From JBBROS01 sp965213845 (GTDB taxonomy: Bacteria; Pseudomonadota; Alphaproteobacteria; Acetobacterales; Acetobacteraceae): a stretch of 64,000 nucleotides of DNA. Both the position numbers and the translations under genes were made by a program. The notes under the pieces are model-generated. The model was not told where the DNA came from and made no database searches. It saw nothing but the letters and a program-made list of their open reading frames with translations. This document shows positions 27,170-34,461 of the stretch, piece after piece; positions within the stretch are counted from its first letter, which is position 1; each line of letters opens with the position of its first letter. The DNA lies in assembly GCA_965213845.1 (NCBI GenBank), contig CBDCAI010000014.1:186001-250000 (forward strand). Direction: 5' to 3'.

Positions 27170-28302
27170 CGGACCACCAGGTCGGCCTGGAGGGCGCCGG
27201 CGGCCTTGATGGACTGCAGGATGCTGATCATGTCTCGCGGACCGACGCCGAGCGCATTCAGGCTGGCGACCAGGTCGCGCAGCGTCACGCCACCCGGCAG
27301 GATGCCCAGCCGCTTGTCCGCCCCGGTGTCGACCTGGATGTTGGTCTGCGGCGTGACGGTCGTGGTGCCGCGCGACAGCGGCTCGGGCTGGCTGACCTGC
27401 GGCGTCTCGGTGACGCGGATGGTCAGGTTGCCCTGCGCGATCGCCACGGTGCTGATGCGGACGTTGGCGCCCATCACGATGGTGCCGCTGGCCTCGTCGA
27501 TGACGACGGTCGCGTGGTTGTCGGGCTCGACCCGCAGGTCCTCGAGTCGCGCCAGCACGTCGATGGGGTCGCGGCCGCCCAGGGTCAGCGTGACCGTGCG
27601 CGGGTCCGTCGCGCGGGCGCCGCCGCCGATGGCGCGGTTGATGACGTCGGCCATGCGCCGCGCCGTCGTGAGGTCGGGGTTGCGCAACCCGAGCCGCAGC
27701 AGCGGCTTGGTGCCGAGCTGGAAGGCGATCTCCTTTTCCACCGTGGCGCCGTTGGCGATGCGGGCGGAGGTGGGGATGTTGCGGGTGACGGAGGCGCCCT
27801 GGCCCTTGGCGGCCACGGCGCCGGTGGCGAGCGTGCCCTGCGCCACGCCGTAGACCTCGCCGTCGGCGCCCAGCAGCGGCGTCACCAGCAGCGTGCCGCC
27901 CGTCAGGTCCTTCGCGTCGCCCAGCGCCGAGACGGTCACGTCGATGCGGCTGCCGCTGCGGGCGAAGGCGGGCAGGTTGGCGGTGACCATGACGGCGGCG
28001 ACGTTCTTGGTCTGCAGCTTGGCTTCCTGGTCTCGCGTGTTGACGCCGAGCCGCTCGAGCATGCCGATCAGCGACTGCCGGGTGAAGACGGCGCTGTCGA
28101 GCCGGTCGCCGGTGCCGTTCAGGCCGACGACGAGGCCGTATCCCACCAGCTGGTTGTCGCGGATGCCCTCGACGTCGGCGATGTCCTTGATGCGGACCTG
28201 GGCGGCGGCCGGGGCGCTGGCACCGGGCGGGATCGTCAGCGCGAGCACCACCAGTGCCAGCATGACGGCCCGTTTACGGATCGGAAGGGGAAGGCGGCTC
28301 AT
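27166..28302 (-). CDS. flgI: Flagellar P-ring protein FlgI
   Basis: This 378-residue P-ring subunit of the flagellar basal body begins with a signal peptide, and the mature protein probably starts at QVRIKDIADVEGIRDNQLVGYGLVVGLNGTGD. That sequence, SGSRIDVTVSALGDA and GVTLRDLVASLNALGVGPRDMISILQSIK are diagnostic. ATG 28302 gives a signal peptide with a basic n-region. A sigma-54 promoter upstream, however, predicts a transcript starting only about two bases before it, so ATG 28263 (M14) may be the true start. It is first in a flgI-flgJ-FlgN-like operon, divergent from fliX, an arrangement also known from Caulobacter. Confidence 0.93.
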   Translation of the reverse strand: MSRLPLPIRKRAVMLALVVLALTIPPGASAPAAAQVRIKDIADVEGIRDNQLVGYGLVVGLNGTGDRLDSAVFTRQSLIGMLERLGVNTRDQEAKLQTKNVAAVMVTANLPAFARSGSRIDVTVSALGDAKDLTGGTLLVTPLLGADGEVYGVAQGTLATGAVAAKGQGASVTRNIPTSARIANGATVEKEIAFQLGTKPLLRLGLRNPDLTTARRMADVINRAIGGGARATDPRTVTLTLGGRDPIDVLARLEDLRVEPDNHATVVIDEASGTIVMGANVRISTVAIAQGNLTIRVTETPQVSQPEPLSRGTTTVTPQTNIQVDTGADKRLGILPGGVTLRDLVASLNALGVGPRDMISILQSIKAAGALQADLVVR

Positions 28303-28315
28303 GGTGGGTGTCAGC

Positions 28316-28330
28316 GCAAGGGGCGTGCCA
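28316..28330 (-). promoter_or_regulatory. Sigma-54 promoter for flgI
   Basis: On the minus strand, TGGCACG-N4-TTGC is a perfect -24/-12 element in the 102-base flgI/fliX divergent region. The expected start of transcription is near 28304. Flagellar P-ring operons in alphaproteobacteria are commonly RpoN-dependent, which supports the call. Confidence 0.8.
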
Positions 28331-28371
28331 CGGCAAAACGCTGCATTGGCGGGGCTCGACACCCGGCAACA

Positions 28372-28387
28372 CCTGCCGGGCGGCAGG
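28372..28387. repeat. Short palindrome in flgI/fliX intergenic region
   Basis: CCTGCC-GGGC-GGCAGG is a perfect 6-bp inverted repeat with a 4-base loop, about 50 bases upstream of the flgI -24 element and just before the fliX ribosome-binding site. It could be an activator (FlbD-type) site or a fliX leader hairpin. Confidence 0.3.
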
Positions 28388-28404
28388 AAAGGGAGGGGCG
28401 GGGC

Positions 28405-28809
28405 ATGGCGGGGATCATCGGGCTGGGCGCCCTGGGTGGCGTTCGTTCGGCCAGGACCGTCCGCGGGACCACCGGGTTCCACGTAACGGAAACGGCGGCA
28501 GGCCGGGCCGACGCGCCGGCGGCGGCGGCCAGCGTGTCCATGCCGTCGTTGCTGGCCATGCAGGAGGCGGAGACAGGCCAGGTGCAGGACCGCGAGGCGC
28601 GGCGCCATGGCGAGGCGACGCTGGCGGCCCTGGCCGCCCTGCAACGCGCCCTGCTGGCCGGGGCCGGGGCTGCGGCGCTGGGGCCGCTGGCGGCGGCGAT
28701 GCGCGCCGCACCCCCGGCCTCCGACCCCGGCTTGGCCGCCGTTCAACGGGCCTTGCTGGTCCGCGTGGCGGTCGAGCTGGCCCGGCACCGGGCTGCGGCT
28801 TCCGCGTGA
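28405..28809 (+). CDS. fliX: Flagellar assembly regulator FliX
   Basis: This 134-residue protein has a glycine/alanine-rich N-terminus (MAGIIGLGALGGVRSA), a MPSLLAMQE motif near 50 and a helical C-terminus rich in Ala and Arg. The layout and its place divergent from flgI match alphaproteobacterial FliX, which links basal-body assembly to late flagellar transcription through FlbD. ATG 28405 follows GGGAGG. Sequence conservation in this family is low, so location carries much of the weight. Confidence 0.75.
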   Translation: MAGIIGLGALGGVRSARTVRGTTGFHVTETAAGRADAPAAAASVSMPSLLAMQEAETGQVQDREARRHGEATLAALAALQRALLAGAGAAALGPLAAAMRAAPPASDPGLAAVQRALLVRVAVELARHRAAASA

Positions 28810-28950
28810 CACCGCAAAACCCGTTTACGACAAGCGTTTGACAGTTGTCAGACAGGACTAGGCGGCGGCGGCGGGCACCACTATAAGCCCGGCACGATCA
28901 CTCCCCGGTGAACACGCGCGGGGGGCGTCGACAGGTAGGGATCGCTGCGC

Positions 28951-29367
28951 ATGATGATCACGTTGCCCCAGGACTACCGCCCTTCCGACGCCGAAGAGTT
29001 CATGAACCCCATCCAGGTGGAGTATTTCCGCCAAAAGTTGCTGCGCTGGCGGGCGGAGCTGCTGCGAGAGGCCGACGGCACCCTGGCCAGCCTATCGGAA
29101 GGCGGCATCCACGAGGCCGACATCACCGACCGCGCCAGCGTCGAGACCGACCGCGCGCTGGAGCTTCGGACGCGGGACCGGGCGCGCAAGCTGATCTCCA
29201 AGATCGACCAGGCCCTGACCCGCATCGACAACGGCACCTACGGCTACTGCGAGGAAAGCGACGAGCCCATCAGCCTGCGCCGCCTCGAGGCACGCCCGAT
29301 CGCGATCATGTCCCTGGAGGCGCAGGAGCGGCACGAGCGCATGGAGCGCGTCCACCGCGACGACTAA
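28951..29367 (+). CDS. dksA: RNA polymerase-binding protein DksA, cysteine-poor variant
   Basis: This 138-residue DksA has a coiled coil (about 20-85) with the tip motif DITDRA needed for action in the RNA polymerase secondary channel. A zinc-finger-like C-terminus (DNGTYGYCEESDEPISLRRLEARPIAIMS) follows. Classical DksA has four zinc Cys; only the first remains here, the others being Ser or other residues. This is the non-classical type found in many alphaproteobacteria. Starts at ATG 28951 and 28954 are both possible behind TAGGGA. It should mediate ppGpp-linked control of transcription. Confidence 0.9.
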   Translation: MMITLPQDYRPSDAEEFMNPIQVEYFRQKLLRWRAELLREADGTLASLSEGGIHEADITDRASVETDRALELRTRDRARKLISKIDQALTRIDNGTYGYCEESDEPISLRRLEARPIAIMSLEAQERHERMERVHRDD

Positions 29368-29437
29368 GGGCTCGATCGTTGCCTTGACGGTTCGGCTGGA
29401 GCAGACGACCATCCTGTCCTGATCGAGGGAGAGGCCG

Positions 29438-30382
29438 ATGCTGGACACCGCCTTGCTGGCCGGCCCCTCTTTGGTGAAGCCCATGCCGATGGGCCGGGAC
29501 GAGTTCCGCGCGCTGGGTGGGCCCAGGACGCTCGGGCACGTGATCCTGGGTACCACCGGCCTGTGCAACGCGTCCTGCGTCCATTGCCCGACCGGCAAGG
29601 CGTCCACCGCCCAGTCGCCCCGCACGCCCATGCCGATGGACGTGTTCCGACGCATCGTCGATGGGATCGCCGACCTGGAGATCGGGATCACCGGGGTGAT
29701 CGGCTTCGGCCTGTTCGGGGACGGCTTCCTCGACCCGTTCGTCTTGGAGCGGGCGCGCATCCTGCGTTCCCGCCTGCCGGACGTGGCGCTGTGGGTCAAC
29801 ACCAACGCCGCCGCGTTCAACCGGGATCGGCACGGTGCACTGGCCGGGCTGGTGTCCCGCGTGTCGATCCACTGCGAATCGCTGGTTCCCGAGACGTTCG
29901 ACCACCTGATGCAGCCGCTGCGGGCGGAGCGGGTGTTCCCGAAATACACGGAGATCCTCGAGGCGTTCCCCGACCAGGTCAGCATCAGCGTCCCGGTCAG
30001 CCGCCGCAACGAAGGGGAGTTCGCCGCGATCCGCCAGTGGTTCCTCGACCGCGGCGCCGTCTGCGTCTCGCCGTCGCCGCTGTACAGTCGCTGTACCGAG
30101 GACCGCTCGGCCTTCGAGGCGCTGGCCCGGATCCCGCTGCCCATCCAGTGCACGCCCGAGATCCTGGACCACCTCGTCGTCGACTGCGACGGCATGCGGC
30201 TCGTCTGCTGCAACGACTTCCGGCGCGACGAGACGATCGGCTCGCTGCGGGACCAGAGCCTGGCCGAGGTGCTGCTGCACCAGCGGCGGCGGGACGTGGC
30301 CCAGCTGCTCGCCGAAGGCCGGCACGCCGAGATGCAGACCTGCCGGACCTGCTACGTCGACTGCGGGCCGATGCCGGTGTAG
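29438..30382 (+). CDS. Radical SAM protein with C-terminal SPASM-like cysteines
   Basis: This 314-residue radical SAM enzyme has the iron-sulfur motif C43-N-A-S-C47-V-H-C50 (GLCNASCVHCPTGK). A TIM-barrel-like core follows with GFGLFGDGFLDPF and a VNTNAAAF strand. The tail has CDGMRLVCCNDFRRDETIGSL and then TCRTCYVDC, a SPASM-type pattern that would bind a second cluster. The substrate is unknown; no peptide precursor gene is seen beside it. It stands alone, with 70 bases to dksA and a convergent GST gene downstream. Confidence 0.82.
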   Translation: MLDTALLAGPSLVKPMPMGRDEFRALGGPRTLGHVILGTTGLCNASCVHCPTGKASTAQSPRTPMPMDVFRRIVDGIADLEIGITGVIGFGLFGDGFLDPFVLERARILRSRLPDVALWVNTNAAAFNRDRHGALAGLVSRVSIHCESLVPETFDHLMQPLRAERVFPKYTEILEAFPDQVSISVPVSRRNEGEFAAIRQWFLDRGAVCVSPSPLYSRCTEDRSAFEALARIPLPIQCTPEILDHLVVDCDGMRLVCCNDFRRDETIGSLRDQSLAEVLLHQRRRDVAQLLAEGRHAEMQTCRTCYVDCGPMPV

Positions 30383-30427
30383 GTCACGGATGGTCGGTGG
30401 CGACGCTCCCGGTCACCGGACAATCTG

Positions 30428-31090
30428 TCAAGGCGCCCCGACCTGCCGGTGCGGCGCGGACTCCGCGAAGGCGTCGAGCGTGTTGCACAGCGCCACGATC
30501 CGATCGACGGTCGGCGTGCCGGCGACCTCGATCTTGAACACCTGCATGACGGCCGGGATGCTGGCCAGCACGATGTCGGCCAAAGTCACCTGGTCGCCGT
30601 GGCAGAAGGCGCCGGTCTGCGCCTCCGAGGCCAGGCGCTGCTCCACGGCCTGCAGCCCCGTCGTGAACCACTGGATCTGCCAGGCGCGCCAGGCCGCGTC
30701 GTCGAAGCCGCCCTTGGACTGCAGGTAGCGGCGGACGCGCGGGGTGACGAAGGGGTGCGTGTCGGCGGCCAGCATGGCGGCGATCGAGCGGACGCGGGCA
30801 CGGCCGTGCGGGTCCGTGGGCAGCAGCGGCGGCGTCGGCGCCGTCTCGTCGAGGAACTCCAGGATGGCCAGCGACTGGGTCAGCGGCGGGTGCCCGGCCT
30901 CGATCAGCGCCGGGATGGCGCCCATCGGGTTGATGGCCAGGAACCCGGCCTCCCGCTGGTCGCCACGGTCCAGGTCGATGATGTGCTCGTGCGCCGTCAG
31001 CCCCTTCATCTTCATCGCCACGCGGACGCGGTAGGTGGCGGAGGTGCGCCAGAACGCGAACAGCTCATAGGCGGGGAGGATGTCGGGCAT
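30428..31090 (-). CDS. Maleylacetoacetate isomerase-like glutathione transferase
   Basis: This 220-residue zeta-class-like GST begins with the active-site stretch WRTSATYRVRVAM (catalytic Ser near 17), followed by NPMGAIPALIEAG and SLAILEFLDE. It would isomerise maleylacetoacetate to fumarylacetoacetate in tyrosine or homogentisate breakdown, though partners for that route are absent here. A GTG at 31102 is in frame, but GGAG six bases before ATG 31090 favours the shorter form. Confidence 0.82.
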   Translation of the reverse strand: MPDILPAYELFAFWRTSATYRVRVAMKMKGLTAHEHIIDLDRGDQREAGFLAINPMGAIPALIEAGHPPLTQSLAILEFLDETAPTPPLLPTDPHGRARVRSIAAMLAADTHPFVTPRVRRYLQSKGGFDDAAWRAWQIQWFTTGLQAVEQRLASEAQTGAFCHGDQVTLADIVLASIPAVMQVFKIEVAGTPTVDRIVALCNTLDAFAESAPHRQVGAP

Positions 31091-31172
31091 CGGGGTCTCC
31101 ACAGGTGCGGCGGCCAGGGTGGCACGCGGCGCTGGGCCGGCCTAGCGTGACCACGTCAACGAAAGGCCTGCG

Positions 31173-32045
31173 ATGACCCTGCCGCGCGACCGCGCCCCCT
31201 ATTCCGCCATCGTCGACCGCCCGCCCCTGCGCCTGCCCGGCGGCGCGCGCCTGGTCGTGTGGCCGATCGTCAACCTCGAGGTGTGGGACATCGGCAAGCC
31301 CATGGCGCGGCAGGTGCTCCCGGCCCCCATGGGCCAGGTTCTGCTGCCCGACGTGCCCAACTGGAGCTGGCACGAGTACGGCATGCGCGTGGGCGTCTGG
31401 CGGTTCTTCAAGCTGTTCGACCGGCTGGGCGTGCGGCCGACCCTGTCGATCAACGCGCGGGTCTGCGAGGACTACGAGCGGGTCGCCGCGCAGGCGCGCG
31501 ACGCCGGGTGGGAGTTCATGGGCCACGCCTACGATCAGGGCCCGGTGCACACGATGCCGGACCAGCGCGGCGTCATCCATAAATCGATGGACATCATCGA
31601 GCGCTTCACCGGCAAGCGGCCCGTCGGATGGCTCGGCCCGGGGCTGACGCAGACGCTGGACACGCCGGAGATGCTGGCCGAGGCCGGGGTGCAATACATC
31701 GGCGACTGGGTGTGGGACGACGAGCCCTGCGAGATCGCCACCGCGCACGGCCCGCTGGTGACGCTGCCCTACACGGTGGAGCTGAACGACATCCCGACGA
31801 TGCTCGTGCAGCACCACGAATCCGCCTATTGGGCCACGCGGTGCAAGGACACGTTCGACCGGCTGTACCTCGAAGGCGCGGAGCGGGCGAAGATCATGGC
31901 GGTGGCGATCCACCCCTACATCTCCGGCCAGCCGCACCGGATCAAGTACCTGGAGGAGGTGTTCGACTACTGCCGTGCCCATGACGGGGTAACGTTCATG
32001 AACGGCGAGGAGATCCTGGCGTGGTATCGGGGAACGCGGCCATGA
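31173..32045 (+). CDS. Polysaccharide deacetylase family protein (PuuE-like amidohydrolase)
   Basis: This 290-residue NodB-type barrel begins with the PuuE-like PPLRLPGGARLVVWPIVNLEVWD. It has WSWHEYGMRVGVWR near 67-80, GWEFMGHAYDQGPVHTM near 110 and a late AIHPYISGQPHRIKYLEEV. PuuE-type allantoinases share these features, so a C-N hydrolase is more likely than a chitin deacetylase. The stop overlaps the ATG of the next hydrolase (ATGA), forming a two-gene catabolic unit upstream of ABC binding-protein genes. The substrate is unknown. Confidence 0.78.
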   Translation: MTLPRDRAPYSAIVDRPPLRLPGGARLVVWPIVNLEVWDIGKPMARQVLPAPMGQVLLPDVPNWSWHEYGMRVGVWRFFKLFDRLGVRPTLSINARVCEDYERVAAQARDAGWEFMGHAYDQGPVHTMPDQRGVIHKSMDIIERFTGKRPVGWLGPGLTQTLDTPEMLAEAGVQYIGDWVWDDEPCEIATAHGPLVTLPYTVELNDIPTMLVQHHESAYWATRCKDTFDRLYLEGAERAKIMAVAIHPYISGQPHRIKYLEEVFDYCRAHDGVTFMNGEEILAWYRGTRP

Positions 32046-32818
32046 TGCTCGACTGCGGCGGCGAGGCGTTCCGCGTGCAGCTCGATGGCCCGGCGGATGC
32101 GCCCCCGGTCCTGCTGTCCAACTCGCTCAGCTGCGACCTGTCGATGTGGGACGATCAGGTGGCGGCCTGGGGCGACCGGTTCCGCGTCATCCGTTACGAC
32201 GGGCGCGGCCAGGGCGGCAGCGTGGTGTCGCCGGGGCCCTACACCATGGACCGGCTGGGGATGGACGCGCTGGCCGTGCTGGACGCGCTGGGGGTGCCGC
32301 AGGCCGGGTTCTGCGGGCTGTCGATGGGCGGCATGGTGGGCCTGTGGCTGCTGACCCATGCGCCGCAGCGGATCGCCCGGGCGGCGCTGTGCAACACCGC
32401 GGCGCACATGGGCCCGCCTTCGCTGTGGGACGGCCGGATCGCGCTGGTGCAGCAGGGCGGTATGACAGCCACCGTCGAGCCCACGGTCACGCGGTGGTTT
32501 CCCGAGGCGTTCCGGGCCCGTGCGCCCGGCGTGATCGACCGCATGCGGGCCGGCATCCGGTCCACCCCGCCCGAGGGGTACGCGGCCTGCTGCGCCGCCA
32601 TTCGCGACATGGACCAGCGCGACAGCATGCGGGCCATCACGAACCCCGTGCTGGTGGTGGTGGGGGCGAACGACCCGGCCACCACGCCGGCGGACGGCCA
32701 GGCGATCTATGCGGCGATCGCCGGGTCGGCGCTGGTGACGCTGGAGGCCGGGCACATCTCGGCCGTGGAGGCGCCGGACCGGTTCTCCGACGTGGTCGGC
32801 AGCTTCCTGGTCGGCTGA
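32042..32818 (+). CDS. Alpha/beta hydrolase, 3-oxoadipate enol-lactonase-like
   Basis: This 258-residue hydrolase has the elbow GLSMGG (S94), the oxyanion-side LLSNSLSCDLSMWDDQV and RYDGRGQGGS strands, and the distal histidine in EAGHISAVEAP near 240. The SNSLG-like start and RYDxRG are typical of PcaD enol-lactonases. No other beta-ketoadipate genes are nearby, so the reaction may differ. The ATG at 32042 overlaps the stop of the deacetylase-like gene. It ends 10 bases before a sigma-54 promoter. Confidence 0.82.
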   Translation: MMLDCGGEAFRVQLDGPADAPPVLLSNSLSCDLSMWDDQVAAWGDRFRVIRYDGRGQGGSVVSPGPYTMDRLGMDALAVLDALGVPQAGFCGLSMGGMVGLWLLTHAPQRIARAALCNTAAHMGPPSLWDGRIALVQQGGMTATVEPTVTRWFPEAFRARAPGVIDRMRAGIRSTPPEGYAACCAAIRDMDQRDSMRAITNPVLVVVGANDPATTPADGQAIYAAIAGSALVTLEAGHISAVEAPDRFSDVVGSFLVG

Positions 32819-32827
32819 GCGGCCCCG

Positions 32828-32842
32828 TGGCGTGGGAATTGC
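32828..32842 (+). promoter_or_regulatory. Sigma-54 promoter before tandem binding-protein genes
   Basis: TGGCGTG-N4-TTGC followed by T has GG and GC exactly 10 bases apart and lies in the 55-base gap before the ATG at 32874. The predicted transcript start near 32854 leaves a 20-base leader that contains only the AGGAG ribosome-binding site. Confidence 0.72.
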
Positions 32843-32873
32843 TTCGGCTGGCGGGATTGGACAGGAGCACGGA

Positions 32874-34451
32874 ATGAAGCGTCGGGGCTTGTTGCAGGCG
32901 GGGGCGGCCCTGATGGCCGCGCCCTCGATCGGGCGCGCGCAGTCGGCCACCACGCTGAAGTTCGTGCCCTATGCGGACCTGGCGCTGCTCGACCCGATCG
33001 TCACCACGGCCTACACCACGCGCACCCACGGGCTGATCGTGTTCGAGACGCTGTATGGCCTCGACGACAGCGGCGCGCCGCAGCCGCAGATGGTGGCCGG
33101 GCACACGGTGGAGGACGACGGCAAGCTGTGGCGGCTGACTTTGCGCGACGGGCTGATCTTCCACGACGGCACGCCGGTGCTGGCGCGGGACTGCGTGGCG
33201 AGCCTCAAGCGCTGGGCGCAGCGCGATGCGTTCGGCGAGGCGCTGATGCAGGCGACGGACTCGCTGACCGCGCTTTCCGACAAGGTGATCGAGTTCCGGC
33301 TGAAGCGCCCGTTCCCGGCGCTGCCCGCGGCGCTGGGCAAGCCTTACAGCTACCTGCCCGTCATCATGCCGGAGCGGCTGGCGAGCCTGCCGGCCACGAC
33401 CCAGGTGACGGAGATGGTGGGCAGCGGCGCCTACCGCTTCGTGGCGGACGAGCGGGTGCCGGGGGCGCGTGCCGTGTATCGCAAGTTCGACCGCTACGTG
33501 CCGCGGCAGGGCGGCACGCCGCAGTTCACATCGGGCCCGCGCATCGCCTACTTCGACCGGATCGAGTCCATCACCATCCCCGACGCGGGCACGGCTGCGG
33601 CGGCCCTGCAGTCGGGCGAGGTGGACTGGTACGAGCAGCCGGACATGGACCTGGTTCCGTTGCTGCGGCAGAACAAGGACCTGGTCGTGCGCGTGGTGGA
33701 GGACCGGGGCCTGATGGGCTGCATGCGGCTGAACCATCTGCAGCCGCCGTTCGACAACCCGGCCATCCGCCGCGTGCTGCTGAAGGCCGTCCGGCAGAAG
33801 GACTTCATGTCCGCGGTGGCGGGCGCCGACAGCGGCGCCTGGCGCGACAAGGTCGGCATGATCGCGCCGAGCTCGCCGTTCGCCAACGATGCCGGCATGG
33901 CGGCGCTGGAGAACACGGCCGACGACGCCACGCTGAAGAAGGAGCTGCTGGACGCCGGGTACAAGGGCGAGAAGATCGTCATGCTGGCCGGCAGCGACGT
34001 GCCGCGGATCAGCGCGGTGTGTCAGGTGATGGCCGATGTCGGGCGGCGCATCGGCATGAACATCGACTACGTGGCGCTCGACTGGGGCACCGTGGTGCAG
34101 CGCTGGAACAGCAAGGCGGCGGCCGACAAGGGCGGCTACCACCTGTTCGGCGTGTATTTCGGCGCGCTCGACTGTTCCAACCCGGCCGCCCACCTGCTGA
34201 TGCGCGGCAACGGCCAGGGCGCCTTCGCCGGCTGGCCCACCAGCCCGGCCTACGAGGCGGCGCGGGTGCAGTTCCTGGAAGCGCCGGACGAGGCGGCGCA
34301 GAAGGGCTTCGCGCGCCAGATGCAGGCGGCGGCGATGCAGGACGTGACCTACCTGCCGCTGGGCATGTACTTCCAGCCGGCCGCCTACCGCCGCAACCTG
34401 ACAGGCATGCTGACCGGGTTGCCGCTGTTCACCAACGTGCGCCGGGTCTAG
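32874..34451 (+). CDS. ABC transporter substrate-binding protein, family 5 (peptide/nickel type)
   Basis: This 525-residue periplasmic binding protein has a twin-arginine-like or Sec signal (MKRRGLLQAGAALMAAPSIGRAQS). The mature part is typical of SBP family 5: LWRLTLRDGLIFHDGTPV near 83-100, VGSGAYRF near 183 and LNHLQPPFDNPAIRRVLLKAV near 284. AGGAG lies 7-11 bases before ATG 32874. No permease or ATPase is adjacent, and the next gene is a second family 5 binding protein. It probably feeds a dpp-type transporter encoded elsewhere, perhaps one of the two in this window. A sigma-54 promoter precedes it. Confidence 0.88.
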   Translation: MKRRGLLQAGAALMAAPSIGRAQSATTLKFVPYADLALLDPIVTTAYTTRTHGLIVFETLYGLDDSGAPQPQMVAGHTVEDDGKLWRLTLRDGLIFHDGTPVLARDCVASLKRWAQRDAFGEALMQATDSLTALSDKVIEFRLKRPFPALPAALGKPYSYLPVIMPERLASLPATTQVTEMVGSGAYRFVADERVPGARAVYRKFDRYVPRQGGTPQFTSGPRIAYFDRIESITIPDAGTAAAALQSGEVDWYEQPDMDLVPLLRQNKDLVVRVVEDRGLMGCMRLNHLQPPFDNPAIRRVLLKAVRQKDFMSAVAGADSGAWRDKVGMIAPSSPFANDAGMAALENTADDATLKKELLDAGYKGEKIVMLAGSDVPRISAVCQVMADVGRRIGMNIDYVALDWGTVVQRWNSKAAADKGGYHLFGVYFGALDCSNPAAHLLMRGNGQGAFAGWPTSPAYEAARVQFLEAPDEAAQKGFARQMQAAAMQDVTYLPLGMYFQPAAYRRNLTGMLTGLPLFTNVRRV

Positions 34452-34461
34452 TCCACAGCGC

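Noticed and set aside
28838..28850. TTGACA within a TGACA-GT-TGTCA dyad upstream of dksA
   Set aside because: No -10 hexamer lies at 16-18 bases. The dyad is short and its centre is not symmetric, so neither a promoter nor an operator can be supported.
31118..31135. TGGCACG upstream of the deacetylase-like gene
   Set aside because: Looks like a -24 element, but no TTGC follows at the required spacing.
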